This document shows, piece by piece, positions 10,000 through 21,272 of a DNA stretch of 32,616 nt. Position 1 is the stretch's first letter. Each line of letters opens with the position of its first letter. Origin of the DNA: Dimargaris cristalligena (lineage: Eukaryota > Kickxellomycota > Dimargaritomycetes > Dimargaritales > Dimargaritaceae); contig JANBQC010000188.1 in NCBI GenBank assembly GCA_027576995.1, positions 3,894-36,509 on the forward strand. Direction: 5' to 3'. Made by a program: the position numbers and the translations under genes. Below the pieces are notes generated by a model, which was not told the origin of the DNA, searched no databases, and saw nothing but the letters and a program-made list of their open reading frames with translations.

Positions 10000-12205
10000 A
10001 TGGACGGAGGCGCTGGTCAGTCCAACACGGTGTCGCTGCCTCGGGCGTTCCAGACCGCTCAGGCTCTCTTCCGCGAAATTGACGACAGTCCGTTGGCCAC
10101 CAACTCCGACGAATATCAGGTAAGTCCCGCCAGCCTCCCTCCGCATCTGCAACCCCCCGCGCCTTTCTACCGTTCGTTCTCAGATTGGTTTTTTTGGGGT
10201 CGGGTGACCCATTTTGCAACGGGGTGCAGTTGCGCCTAGGCCCAGTACTCAGGGGCTATTTTGCAAGGAAGTCGGTATGTGGAGCCAAAATTCCCGATCC
10301 TAGTGATAAGTGTCAAACACCCCATCACGGGGCTACTTTTCTCTCTCTCTCGAAAAAGCCATAATCATGCAAACATGGTTAAGTTATGGCCTAGCGACAG
10401 CACATCCTCTCATTTTCCTTCTCTCCTTTTATTTAACATGGTTTTATACATACCGAATCCCTACCATCGCATGTGGCTATAGAATCTGGTGCGAAGCTGT
10501 ATCGAGCAGTATCAGCTCTGCCGGCGCATGGTCGACCAACTGAGTCTCTTTAGCGTCGACGAGATCATCGATGATGTCTCTACATTTAATTTAAGGTATA
10601 GTTACTCTCTTGGACTTATCGGTTAATGTCATCACCTTATCATCCCGAATACATTTTTTAGTCGGCTCCACTCTACAACTGTTGCAGTTTTAGCAGACAT
10701 TCGATATTCTCCATGAGTTCATAACTATCTCTGACCCTTCAGCACTTACCATTTTCTTTATGATGCTTATAATTTATAGATACATGCTTATCGATGCGTA
10801 CTTGGGCCAGGTTATCCTCAAACTAATGCAGCAGGACCGTAAACCCTTGCTAGTTCAAGCTCAGGTACGTCCCTCCCTCACTTTGTCCAACTAAGGACGC
10901 CAAAGTTGACTTCGCTCGTTGCCCCAATTATTAATATGATATTACTTAAGTACTATAGTTCGAGTGACTCATGCGCTACGTGTATATATATATACCCCTG
11001 TAAAACCCTGGTTACATTACGTCTAGATTTGTTTCGAGCGTTTCTATGAATTATGCTCCGACTATGGATTGGTCGAGAAACCGGTAAGTAGGCTCGACAG
11101 CTCCTTGCTAACGGATAATCCTCGCTGATACATTCAGTGGTTAAGCCATTATGTACCCCGCTACTTGCCCCAATTCTCCTCCTCGGACTCTCATTTTATA
11201 ATATACCAATACCCTGGCTATATACATATTTACGGAAATAGGACCACCAATACTACTTGGCCATCAAGAATCAAATCCAGTCCAACCCGACCCGTAGCCG
11301 AGAGGAAAAAATCGCCCGTTATAAGCACCAGAAGCAACTAAAGAGCCAGGCCAAAGAGCTCGAGGATGCCATCTCGAGCCGTGGCCCAAGCAACGGGCGC
11401 GGCAATGGTGATAACGACGACGATGATGATGATGATGATATGGACGACACCCAGCGGGATCACTGCTTACTATTAATCCAAATTGCGATCTATAATACCA
11501 TCGAGGGGCTCAGGTCTATCCAGGACGAAAGGGTGTTGCTGGAGATGCAGGAAAAGCTCCTGGCCGGACAGGGACAGGTGGCTCCGGCGGATGTCGATAA
11601 CCGGCTGGACATTCATGCCGGCCGATCCCAGCTACAGCAGGCGACGGGGCCCCTCCTGGCCAACAATGGCAAGGTAAGTAAACTTTGGCATCGTTATAAA
11701 TAGATAGTTGCCTTTGGCAATGCTAGCTCGGGCGGGCCATATGGTCATCTCCGCAGATCCCCTTCATTATTTTAACCGGCGATTTCAAATCAGTGTTATC
11801 TCTGACTCCTTTTCCGCACACTTTCACGTGCCTCGTTTAACTTGATGATTACGATGGACTTATTATCACCCCATGCCCCCCCCCCTTAAACCAACAACTG
11901 GCCCGTATTTATGTATCTCTCAGATCATGCGACCCTTCACCATCACCAGCAAACGTCAAGATATCCAAGATGGTGTGTTTAGACCCAGTTGGCGCCTGCC
12001 CACCATGACCGTGGACGAGTACCTAGACATTGAAATGGAGCGGGGTAACATCATTAGCGGCGGCGGTAAAGAGCCCGAAAAGAAGGACACGGAGCACGAT
12101 GGAGATGAGGAGGCCCAGGACCGCGAGACCTTGAAACAGCGCGAGTGGGACGAATTCAGGGATAATAACCCTAGGGGTTGGGGTAACCGTGCGGGCAAGG
12201 GTTAA
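10000..12205 (+). CDS. TAP42: TAP42/IGBP1 (alpha4) PP2A-associated protein (six exons)
   Basis: TAP42/alpha4 binds catalytic subunits of PP2A-type phosphatases and links them to TOR signalling. My exons are 10000-10119, 10483-10595, 10780-10864, 11027-11083, 11242-11673 and 11924-12205, all GT-AG and in consistent phase, giving 362 residues against about 366 in yeast. Family blocks in order are an N-terminal helix with LFREIDDSP, then YMLIDAYLGQVILKLMQQDR across intron 2, ICFERFYELCSDYGL, EEKIARYKHQKQLK, and the C-terminal signature MRPFTI followed by GVFRPSWRLPTMTVDEYLD. Residues 184-191 are eight consecutive Asp followed by MDD, in a low-complexity loop of exon 5. The C-terminus is charged (QREWDEFRDNNPRGWGNRAGKG-like ending), as in other family members. 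It is tail-to-tail with the TXNDC9-like gene. Confidence 0.95.
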
Positions 12206-12346
12206 GATCTCCCGTCCGCTAAAATCCGGCGCCTCTTTGGACCCTCTCCATGTCTCTTTGCACTGGAAAGACAGGGTATGTTCTATTTGCTTTGACATTG
12301 GCCCCTGGCCTAAATTGATTACCCCCCACTAATGGGGATTGAAGTG

Positions 12347-12352
12347 AATAAA
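12347..12352 (+). terminator. Candidate polyadenylation signal of TAP42
   Basis: AATAAA occurs about 140 nt past the TAP42 stop, in the 295-bp convergent gap before the TXNDC9-like gene. Position is plausible; the motif alone is weak evidence. Confidence 0.3.
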
Positions 12353-12500
12353 ATGAACTATTTGGTTTCATTAATTTAAATCGATTTGGCGTAGACGTCT
12401 GGCATCTGTAGACATGTCTACTTGGTAACAAAATTAAAAAACCGACAATGAGTGATGTGGGGCTTCAAGAATGGTACTAACTATGTTAAATCCACGCTCA

Positions 12501-13715
12501 TTAAGCAAACTCGTCACCATCTTCACCATCCGACCCAGCTACTCCTCGCTGTTTTGACGACCGAGAAGAAGCGGAACCTATAAACCCATTGTTATGACGT
12601 TGCCGAGTGCTCGACCGCTGGGTATCGTCCTCCATATAATCTTCGTCACTCGAATGATTCTCATCATCGCTATCCCGACCCTTCATATCGGACTTGGGGG
12701 GTCGGGGGTTACGAAGGACACCAGTGTTGAGCAGGAAGGTCTCCAATTCAGCGGTCTTGAAATCGTCGTGGTTGCCTAGATCCTCGAAACCCACGAGTCG
12801 CCGTCCAGCAATTGCATCGACAATCGGAATGACACAGGGCAGGATTTGGATTTTCAATTTGGTGACCAGGAAGGGGGCATTGGCTACATTGATTTTGAAG
12901 AATTTAGTGGTGAAGTACTTGGCCGAGAGAGTCTGGTATAGTTGGAGACAGTGAGGGGGGGATGCGCAGAAGAAGATAATAAAAGTTAGCGGATCACAGA
13001 ATATGATTAAATTGATTATTTCGTAATTCAAAAAGGTCAGTTACAGTGGCCAATGCATGTTGCACAACGGAAGAAACCAAGTAGAGAAAGAGTATGGTAG
13101 GGTTTGAAACCACACTGAAAGGGGATTATTTCCAACGGGTTAGAAACGAAGATCATGGGTATTTTACTTCCACCAGTCTATCCAACGCAATAGCGCTAAC
13201 ATTTGCAGAATTATAGATTACCTTCAGATGCTTATCGATAATCATACAGCGCCGGAATTCGGGATGATAAAAGTGGAGTACGCACAGCTCAGTCGAAGTC
13301 ATGAGCTTGATGGCTGATTTTTCGTCAAGGATTTCGGTATATTGGCCATGATCCTTGGCCTTCATTTCACCTAGTTCAGCCATTCTAATCTCAACCGACG
13401 ACAATGACGATACCCGTCGTATATAGAGTTGAGGGTGGCAGAGAGGTACCCGGCCCAAAGTTAGTAAAATGGTTAGGGTTTTAACAAGCAAGAACGCCGG
13501 GCAGTTAAGGAATGTCGCATGGATACCAATACTAATACTTACTGCTTCTTGAGGGCCTCGAGGCGTTGCTCACGGTAACCGGCGAGCTCATCGTCCTTCT
13601 CGAGCTCGTCAAAGAGGGAATCTTCATCCTCCTGGTCGGGGTTTTCGATGGCCCGGAAAGCAAGGCGGTCAGCGACGTTGTCTTGGTGGGACCGTGAAGG
13701 ACCTGGTGAAGCCAT
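12501..13715 (-). CDS. TXNDC9: Thioredoxin-domain protein, TXNDC9/PLP1-like (three exons)
   Basis: TXNDC9/PLP1 proteins are phosducin-like cofactors that act with the CCT chaperonin in tubulin and actin folding. My exons are 13715-13543, 13384-13222 and 12932-12501, giving 255 residues with phases that fit. The N-terminal block SLFDELEKDDELAGYREQRL is typical, followed across intron 1 by KDHGQYTEI. The thioredoxin-fold core has ELCVLHFYHPEFRRC (Cys92 and Cys104) and MIIDKHLK, then YFTTKFFKINVANAPFLV, the cis-Pro region QILPCVIPIVD and the diagnostic VGFEDLGNHDDF. There is no CxxC redox motif, as usual for this family. The last 65 or so residues are acidic and Ser-rich (SDEDYMEDDTQRSS) and likely disordered. 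It is head-to-head with the transportin gene across 1.07 kb. Phosducin-like PLP2/PDCL3 is less likely because of the DLGNHDDF block. Confidence 0.92.
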
Positions 13716-14786
13716 GGTAGCAAATAAGAAGAGAAGGGGGGAGAGTCGATTTTATTTTGGTTTAGGAAGAGAGGGGTTGTACTTGGGACGAGGAGGTCGA
13801 GGGGTGAATGGATGCAACGTAGGGCTTAGTCTACAATGGGGTCTCCTCTTTGGGTGACAGCCGCTAATGAGAGGCAATAAGTGGAGGGGAGGACTACTGA
13901 CTTTGGGGAATCCACCTTCTCTCCTTAATTATTCCCAGCTTTCCACCGGTTATGGAAATGGAGAACAAAGCCCTCTGTAGCCACCGCACTGGAGTTGGTA
14001 GTAGCAGGCCTCGTTGACCCATGATGGGAACAAAAAAATTTTAGGGAAATGGAGGCCAAGATACACCACATTTAGGGGGAATATAGGCGGGAGGGAAGAA
14101 GCAGGTGTGCTAGGTATGACAGCCATCACCCGCTCATTGTATCCTTCCCTCTCCCATACCAGATTTGGTCAAAGGGAAGAAAGAGGTGCTTGAAAAAAAT
14201 TAATCCCGTGGTCTCTCTCTATGGACGCCATGTATTATATATATATATACACATACATATGGGAGTAGTTCAACAAGGCTGTATAACGAAAAATCCATTT
14301 GATGAGGCAAGTACTACTGGTTGAAAATAAATCTCCCATACATTATCCCATACACATATCGGTTAAACCCCTATACAACCGGGCTGAACTTTACCCATAT
14401 ATACTATACAGCTTATACGCTGCTGGTTGGCTGGTGACATAGACTGCATATAGGCAACTCCTCTCTCCCTCCCCCCCCACTATACTACCTCGTTTTTTTG
14501 GCCCAGAGTGGTTATATGCTACTCTAAAATATATGCGCTTATACGCTATGGTTCTATACACCTGCTAGCCCTTGTTCTTCCATCTGCTTGACTCTGGTCC
14601 CTTCCTCTCTCCCTTACCTCACCTTACCTTCCCGCCCACCTCTACATTTCCGTGCTTGTACCTCTTTCGGTCCATACTACCGAGCCCCTTTGCTCCGTTT
14701 TTTTTCCGCGGCCCCCTTCCACTTCAGCCTATCCTATTTACTCCATCCCTTTTTCCAAGCCTATACTATTATCATTACAACCAACC
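13716..14786. promoter_or_regulatory. Divergent intergenic region of TXNDC9-like and transportin genes
   Basis: The 1.07 kb between two divergent starts contains a 144-bp inverted-repeat element at 14257-14400, a TA tract just before it, and long pyrimidine runs before the transportin ATG. No coding region is apparent. The promoters of both genes presumably lie here, but no specific factor site is recognised. Confidence 0.5.
14257..14400 (+). mobile_element. MITE-like element, copy A (144 bp)
   Basis: The element starts ATATGGGAG and ends ACCCATAT. Its left end and the reverse complement of its right end agree at about 22 of the first 29 positions (shared ATATGGG, AGTTCA and TGTATA blocks), so it has imperfect terminal inverted repeats. 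An ungapped 144-bp relative lies at 29480-29623 in the same orientation, about 80% identical by hand count. The ends flanked by TA would fit TA target duplication as in Tc1/mariner-derived MITEs, but the palindromic AT-rich ends make the true boundary uncertain. It has no coding capacity. Confidence 0.72.
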
Positions 14787-17744
14787 ATGTGGGCTCCGGA
14801 ACCTCAAAGCCTGGCCGATCTCGTCCAGATGCTGGCCAACTCCATCTCGTCCAATAACGATATCCAGGCCACCAACGCTCAGGTATGTTATATCTACTAC
14901 TATAGGCCACCCCCAATACTCCCTTGTCTATCTGGGGTGAAACTCCGGAGTCCCGAGTCTAACAATATAATTCCCGAGCCGAGTCTCCATGCACTCGGTT
15001 TGGTGAAAGTGTCTGAGTTTCCCCGTTGCGGAATTATGTGTCCCCCCAGCATAGTTATATTCAGTGTCCGTGCTTAAACTAACCCCCGCCCTAACTTCTT
15101 CTATGTGCACTTCCACCTACGCCCCTATCTTCAACAGAAACTGGAGGAGCTGAACCGGGTGCCTGACTACAACAACTACTTGATTTACGTCCTAACCCAA
15201 CTTCCCCAAGAAAGCGCTGAAACCCGGGCCGTTGCCGGTTTGCTGCTGAAGAACAATGTTAGGTTGCACTTCCCGGAAATTACCCCGCCCGTGCTCGAGT
15301 ACATCAAGGTACACTGCCTGGAGGCCCTAGGCGACTCCGACGCCATGGTGCGTGGTACCGTGGGTACCTTGATTACCACCATTGTGTCCCGGGGTGGTAT
15401 CGCCGCCTGGCCCCAAGTGCTCCCCCGTCTGATGGAGCTGCTGGATCACTCGAACTACAATGTGGTCGAGGGTGCCTTTGGTGCTCTGCAAAAGATTTGT
15501 GAGGACTCCGCTGCCGAACTGGACAACGAGGTAGACGGTACCCAGCCTTTGGAGTTCATGATCCCCAAATTTATCCAGTACACGGATTCGCCACAGCCTA
15601 AACTCCGCGTCTTGGCTCTGTCCTGCATTAATCAGTTTATCCTGGGCCGCCCTAATGCGCTGATGGTCCACATCGATGCGTTCATGCAGGCTCTGTTCAA
15701 GCGGGCGTCGGACGACCGTCCTGAAGTGCGCAAGAACGTCTGCCAGGCTATGGTCATGCTGCTGGAGTCCCGCCCCGATAAGATCCTGCCCGAGCTCAGC
15801 AATATTGTCGACTACATCATCTTCTGTACCGACAGTGACGACGAAAGCCTGGCCTTGGAGGCCTGCGAGTTTTGGCTTACCTTTGCCGAACAATCCGATA
15901 TTAGCGGCCACCTGCGCCCCTATCTGCAGAAAATTATCCCTTCCCTGCTTAAGGGCATGGTCTACTCGGAAATGGACCTGCTGACCCTTGATGTGGACGA
16001 GGACGACGCGGTGGTGCCCGATCGGGATGAGGATATCAAACCCCGTCACCACCACTCCAAGGCCCATGAGTCCAGCCGCGGCGAGGGTGCGGAGCCTCAA
16101 GCCGCCGGGTCGGACGACGACAGCGATGACGATGATGATGACGACGACATGGATGACATGTACGCCGAATGGAACCTGCGTAAATGTTCCGCTGCTTCGC
16201 TCGACGTGATGGCCTCCGTGTTCGGCACCGATATTCTGGAACACATTCTGCCCCTGCTGCAGCAAGCCCTTTTCGACTCCGACTGGATGCGGAAGGAGTG
16301 CGGCATCTTGGCCCTGGGTGCCATCGCGGACGGTGCTATGGCCGGTATTGAGTCGTATCTGCCCGAACTGGTTCCTATCCTGTTGGAGCACCTTAACCAC
16401 CCCAAGGCCCTGGTGCGCTCCATTTCCTGCTGGACCCTCAGCCGTTACTCGGCCTGGTGCTGCCACACCGTCGACGAAGCCGCCAAGGCCAAGTACTTCA
16501 TCCCCATGCTTGATGGTCTGTCCCGCATGATCCTGGATAACAATAAGCGCGTCCAGGAGGCCGCGTGCAGTGCCTTCGCCACCATCGAGGAGGAGGCCGG
16601 TGCCGAACTGGCGCCCTACCTCGATCCCATTATCCAGTGCCTGGTCCAGGCCTTCACCAAATACCAAAAGAAGAACCTGCTCATCCTGTACGACGCCGTA
16701 GGTACCTTGGCTGATTCCGTCGGCGAGGCTCTGAACCGCCCCGAATACATCCAGATGCTGATGCCCCCGCTCATCAATAAGTGGCACCAGCTGGGCGATG
16801 AGGACCGCAACCTGTTCCCCCTTCTGGAATGCCTGTCCTCCGTGACCGCCGCGGTGGGTCTGGGTTTCCAGCCCTATGCCCCGCCCGTCTTTGAGCGGTG
16901 CGTCAACATCGTGACCAATTCGATTACGATTATCCAGCAGGGCAATCTCGACCCGACCCTGGAACAGGAGCAAAAGGACTTTATTGTCGTGGCCTTGGAT
17001 CTGCTCAGCGGTATGGTACAGGGCTTGGGAGCCTCCAGCGAGGCCCTCATTGCCTCCAGCCACCCCCCGTTCATGCAGATTGTTATGGCCTGTTTGAACG
17101 ACAGCCTGCCCGAAGTCCGTCAGTCTACCTACGCATTGTTGGGTGACTTGGCTATGTCGACCTTCACCCACGTCCGCCCGCACTTGGAGCAGATTTTCCC
17201 CGGCCTCATTGCCCAAATCGACCCCCGCTCGGAGGAGATTTCGGTATGCAATAACGCGGCCTGGTCCGCCGGTGAAATTTCCCTGAAGTACGGTGCGGAA
17301 ATGCAGCCCTGGATCAACCCGCTTCTCGAGCGCCTCATTCCCCTGCTGAACAACCCCAAGACCGCCCGCACGTTGGCCGAAAATGCCGCCATTACCATTG
17401 GTCGCCTGGGCCTGGTCTGCCCCGCCCTGGTCGCCCCCCACTTGGAGAGCTTCGCCAAGCGATTCTGCACCCTCCTGGGCCAAATCCGCGACAATGACGA
17501 AAAGGACTCGGCGTTCCGTGGTTTGTGCACTCTGATTGAGGCTAACCCTAACGGCATCCTGCCCTCCTTTGTGTACTTCTGTGACGCTGTAGCCCGGTGG
17601 CAGACACCCTCGGCCCCACTTAACGAGATGATGGGCAAGATTCTGCATGGTGTCAAACAAATGAGCGGCGAGAACTGGGCCGGGTATCTGAATAGTTTCC
17701 CCGAGAATATTCGGACCGTATTGGTGGAGCGTTACGGTATCTAA
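14787..17744 (+). CDS. KAP104: Transportin / karyopherin beta-2 (two exons)
   Basis: Transportin is the nuclear import receptor for PY-NLS cargoes, mostly RNA-binding proteins, and releases them on binding RanGTP. My exons are 14787-14882 and 15138-17744, giving 900 residues against 890 in human. Exon 1 codes the first HEAT helices (MWAPEPQSLADLVQML). Exon 2 carries the HEAT array with strongly conserved family blocks: KLEELNRVPDYNNYLIYVLT, GLLLKNNVR, YNVVEGAFGALQKICEDSA, EVRKNVCQAMVMLLE, EWNLRKCSAASLDVMA, LVRSISCWTLSRYS, KRVQEAACSAFATIEEEA, ILYDAVGTLADSVGEALN, EVRQSTYALLGDLA and FRGLCTLIEANPNG. Residues 358-374 form the acidic H8 loop (DDDS, then eight Asp and MDDMY) that couples RanGTP binding to cargo release. 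Third positions are very GC-rich, which also produces a long antisense open frame. Confidence 0.98.
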
Positions 17745-19970
17745 GGACTAGTTGATTCGACTTTTCCATTTGCCATTCCCCATTTACTCGCACTTTCATC
17801 ATTATGTTCCCCTTTCTTCGGTTTGCCTAAAATTTAACCATTTTCGGCATTTTTGGTAATGCGACATTCCAAATTCGACATGTGGTAACTAACTACTCCT
17901 ACTTTTACATTCACCCAGCTCTTTTGATAGTTGTTCCACACTTCTCATTTCTTCCCCACCTTCTCTCTCTTTAATATATCGCCTGTATGGTTTGGTCAGC
18001 GGAAACCAGTTTTTGTGACGTTCCTCTGTACCATCTCCAAGCCATCATTTCCAAATACACTCATTACCCCCCCCCTCCTTTCATTTCCACCATTTTGTGT
18101 TTTGTCCCTTAGGCTAACCTTTTTATTCTTCATTCACCCCCCCTCTCTCCTTCTTGTCACCGCTGCCCAATTACAGCTGTGGCACTTTCCCCCGTTTCAA
18201 TGAATTACCACACTTCCATCACCTCCTATTTTATTTGTTCTCCTGGATTTCCTGATAATCCCGCCCCCCCCCTATTTCTCCATTTCATCGATCTTCACCT
18301 TGCCATTTGTTTTGTGGATTGCCTTATAAATATATATAACCCTTCACGATTCAGTCGTAGAATATAGTAGTCAAATATTTTGTACATCAGGGTTGGTAAT
18401 GTGGGATGTACAGTATGTGCCGGTTTATAACAGACCCACTCAGACGATCACTCATTACGAATTTCTCTATAAACAATAATTCCAAGAAAGCGCAACTCGT
18501 ATGTAAAATCTAGATCCAAGGGAGATAGCATATTCCCAGTAATGGTGAGTTGTACCCCAGATTACCTTTGCATTCTGCCAAATAAGGCAAAGGAATCTAG
18601 GTGCTTGGCGGATGCGGATGGGTTAACGGTAGTTAGTATAATAGGGCCTACTTGGCGGAACAATACTAGGTATTAAATCCTAGTTTTTTGATACACAGTC
18701 CTGTTTTTGCAGGAGAGACTGAATTATCAGGGATGCGCTGTCCTGCCAATGGTCACCCGCCATAGGAAATGGGGTAATAGTATATCCTACCTGTATGATC
18801 TCTAGACATCCATTGGAACCACTGACTGGCCTTTGAGCTCCACCCCGGGTGAATGTGGGGAGGGGAGGACCCTACTGGCCCTTTTTGGATTGATGTGTGG
18901 AGGAGATGGGCCAATTAATTCCACGCCGTAGCATGGGCATGGGACGGCACCGATTAACTAAGGTAGCGCACGGTTGCTGGAAAATGCCCGGTGAAGTCAG
19001 CGGATATGGTGCTGTTGAGTCCAATGCCCACTAGATGGGCCGTACCGGAACAAGAGTGGGTTAGAAGGGCTTATTTTTTTGGTTGGGTTGGATGGTAGTA
19101 ACTTTGTAAAATGGCGGCGGATTCGAAGGTTAAGTAGGCGGAATAGCCTCACTCCCCCCAATGCACACCAGAGTAGTTCTCACCACTCGCCGCCCAAACT
19201 ATACGGGAAACATTAGAGTATCTCCCCGATGGTTCTTTCAGGTTTCACTAGCTCTCCAAAGAAAAGAAAGGACAGTCCGCCTAGTCCGAAGTAGTGCTGT
19301 GGTCACTGGCGGATTATTTATCCTGGATGAACCTGGCTCGCTGGAAAGTACAGCTTTGTCTAATGCGGCTACCACAACCTGTTTTCCCGAACAATGCCGC
19401 CGGTAATCAAGTAGTCACCGAAGGTTCGATTGCGCGAATTACTCCACGGACTCCCATACTCTAGAAGTAGGTTCCTGTGCACCAAGGACATCCCCCCCCT
19501 TCTGGAAATAGCGGTCCGAATACCCATATATTTTACCATTGTAGGCCCATTTCTAACATTGTTGTGCAGAGTGACATTGGGTTAGGGTTGCGACACGATC
19601 CACCAAAGGGTTTGACTGCCTGAATAAGGCGTATTTAATATAGAAACATCCGGCTAACCTACAGGCACAGCCACTCGGGCTACCATTGTACCATTGTGAC
19701 TATTCTCCGAGAGATGCATCATCATTTAAAAACAGTACACTTCTCCACTTGAAACAAGGCAACTCTTCAGACCAGTCAGGAGATGCGGCCGCGCCACGTA
19801 ACCTATACAAATCAGTTGCGTGAGAGGGTTAGCGCTGGGTCAAGGGATGTTGTTTATTAGGCAGGGATATATGGGGTAGGGTGTAAGGGTGCGAGGAGAG
19901 AGGGGGGGGGTTAATCCGTCGCATGACCAGTATGCCTAAAAATTAAAGAAGAGGGTATTTACGTAGTTCA
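17745..19970. other. Gene-free 2.2 kb stretch between transportin and aminoacylase
   Basis: The first 600 bp are pyrimidine-rich with several long C runs and look like the transportin 3' region. From about 18360 to 19850 base composition is balanced, with no protein-like open frame; the 81-codon frame at 19161-19406 resembles nothing I know. Two adjacent hairpins lie near 18665-18721, the first followed by a T run, and a telomere-like GGGTTAGGGTT at 19579-19589. A conserved non-coding RNA cannot be excluded. Confidence 0.5.
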
Positions 19971-21272
19971 CTAGGCCTCGGGCTTCATGTTGGCCAGTCC
20001 CTCAATGAGATGTTCATAAAAATTGATACCCTCCAAGAAACAGTCCACGGTCACGTATTCGTTATGGTCGTGTAACAAAATGGGGGTATTCCGCATGGGC
20101 GATATGCCAAAGGCCGGGATACCGAGGGGCCGCACAAATCGGGCATCAGTGGCTCCGGCAAACACATCGACATCCAGGGCAACATCCAGCTGCTTAGTGA
20201 CGTTCTGGATCACCCCCCACCAGGGGTTATTGTCGTCCAGGTCGGTGATGTTCCGGGCGGTGTATTTTTGGATGAATTCTAATTCGACGCCGTGGTCCTG
20301 GGCTAGTTTATGGAGGTAGGCATCAAATGCGTTAAAGTCGGTGAAGGGAGTGACGCGAATGTCAAAGGAGGCCTCGACGGATTCGGGGACTACGTTGACT
20401 TGTTTGCCGCAGTGGAGCATGGTGAGGTTGACGCTGGTGACGTCGCCCAGGCGCAAGCGAGGGGCAAATTGCGCCCTGCTCTCCCCTTCGTGGTCTTGGT
20501 CCTTAGTTTGATCTTGATCCTGGCCTATCATCCGACGCTCCTCCCGATCCCGAAAGGCCAGCAGTTCGTTTACCACGCCCATGATTTTAGTCATGGCGGT
20601 GCCCGGGATAAACTGGCTGCCGTGGCCGGTATTGCCATGGGCGGTGAATTTAGTCCACCAGGGGGCCTTTTCGCTGTGGAACAGCTTGTACATATTACCG
20701 GGGTGGGCGACCCCTTCGTCCAGGAAGGCGCCGATGTTAAGGGCTTCGAAGCCGGGGTGGTGGCAGAATAGTTCCATGCCGCGGTGACTGCCGATTTCCT
20801 CGTCGGGCACGAACAAGACGTGGATGGTCCGGAGGAGTTGCGTGATTCCCCGGGCCTTTAGCTTACGGATGGCCTCCAGGTAGCACATGCCAACGATTTT
20901 CATATCCTGGGCCCCGCGGGCGACGATGCGGTATTCAGTCTTTGTGGGGTCTGCGCTGGAGGGGGCGGGAACAATGACGGCGGCGAAGGGGGCGTGGTCC
21001 CAGAAGGCCTCGTAGACGGGTACCACGTCGGTGTGGCTGTTCAGGGCCAGACTGGGCAGAGTGGGGTCCTGGCCCGGCCAGCTTAGAATGACGATGGGCC
21101 GGTCGGGGGCCATTTCGTAGGTTTGGACGGCGAGGTCCAGCTCGGCGGCCTGTTGGAGGAGAAACTGGGTGCATGTGCTATAGTCGGGGTCGGGCTGGAC
21201 GGTCTTAATGCGTAAATACTGTTGGAAGCGGTCGACCGACGGAGGGAACTGGGGAAGGGGAGCGGAGGTCAT
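19971..21272 (-). CDS. ACY1: Aminoacylase-1 type M20 metallopeptidase (single exon)
   Basis: Aminoacylase-1 hydrolyses N-acyl-L-amino acids to free amino acid and carboxylate in the cytosol, using two zinc ions. The 433-residue frame has the M20 metal-site motifs in order: NSHTDVVPV with His80 and Asp82, RGAQDMK with bridging Asp123, PDEEIG with the catalytic Glu158 and metal ligand Glu159, LDEGVA with Glu186, and LHDHNEYV near residues 400-406 for the last His ligand. The N-terminus DRFQQYLRIKTVQPDPDY and the GNTGHGSQF dimerisation-domain block are characteristic of ACY1 rather than carboxypeptidase S or DapE. Length is slightly above the human enzyme (408), partly from an Asp/Gln/Glu-rich insertion near residues 252-268. 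The ATG at 21272 has no in-frame upstream ATG. It is head-to-head with allantoicase across 1.8 kb, another nitrogen-salvage enzyme. Confidence 0.95.
   Translation of the reverse strand: MTSAPLPQFPPSVDRFQQYLRIKTVQPDPDYSTCTQFLLQQAAELDLAVQTYEMAPDRPIVILSWPGQDPTLPSLALNSHTDVVPVYEAFWDHAPFAAVIVPAPSSADPTKTEYRIVARGAQDMKIVGMCYLEAIRKLKARGITQLLRTIHVLFVPDEEIGSHRGMELFCHHPGFEALNIGAFLDEGVAHPGNMYKLFHSEKAPWWTKFTAHGNTGHGSQFIPGTAMTKIMGVVNELLAFRDREERRMIGQDQDQTKDQDHEGESRAQFAPRLRLGDVTSVNLTMLHCGKQVNVVPESVEASFDIRVTPFTDFNAFDAYLHKLAQDHGVELEFIQKYTARNITDLDDNNPWWGVIQNVTKQLDVALDVDVFAGATDARFVRPLGIPAFGISPMRNTPILLHDHNEYVTVDCFLEGINFYEHLIEGLANMKPEA

Noticed and set aside
15327..17660. A 777-codon open frame antisense to the transportin gene
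   Set aside because: It lies opposite a gene with unmistakable homology and GC-rich third positions. Avoidance of Leu TTA/CTA and Ser TCA codons on the sense strand removes stops from the antisense frame. Its translation shows no family features.
19161..19406. 81-codon open frame in the 2.2 kb gene-free stretch
   Set aside because: No homology, no domain-like pattern, no supporting splice context; length is within chance expectation.
19422..19432. GGTTCGATTGC resembling a tRNA B box
   Set aside because: The last conserved C is shifted, no proper A box or cloverleaf can be folded upstream, and no acceptor stem pairs around it.
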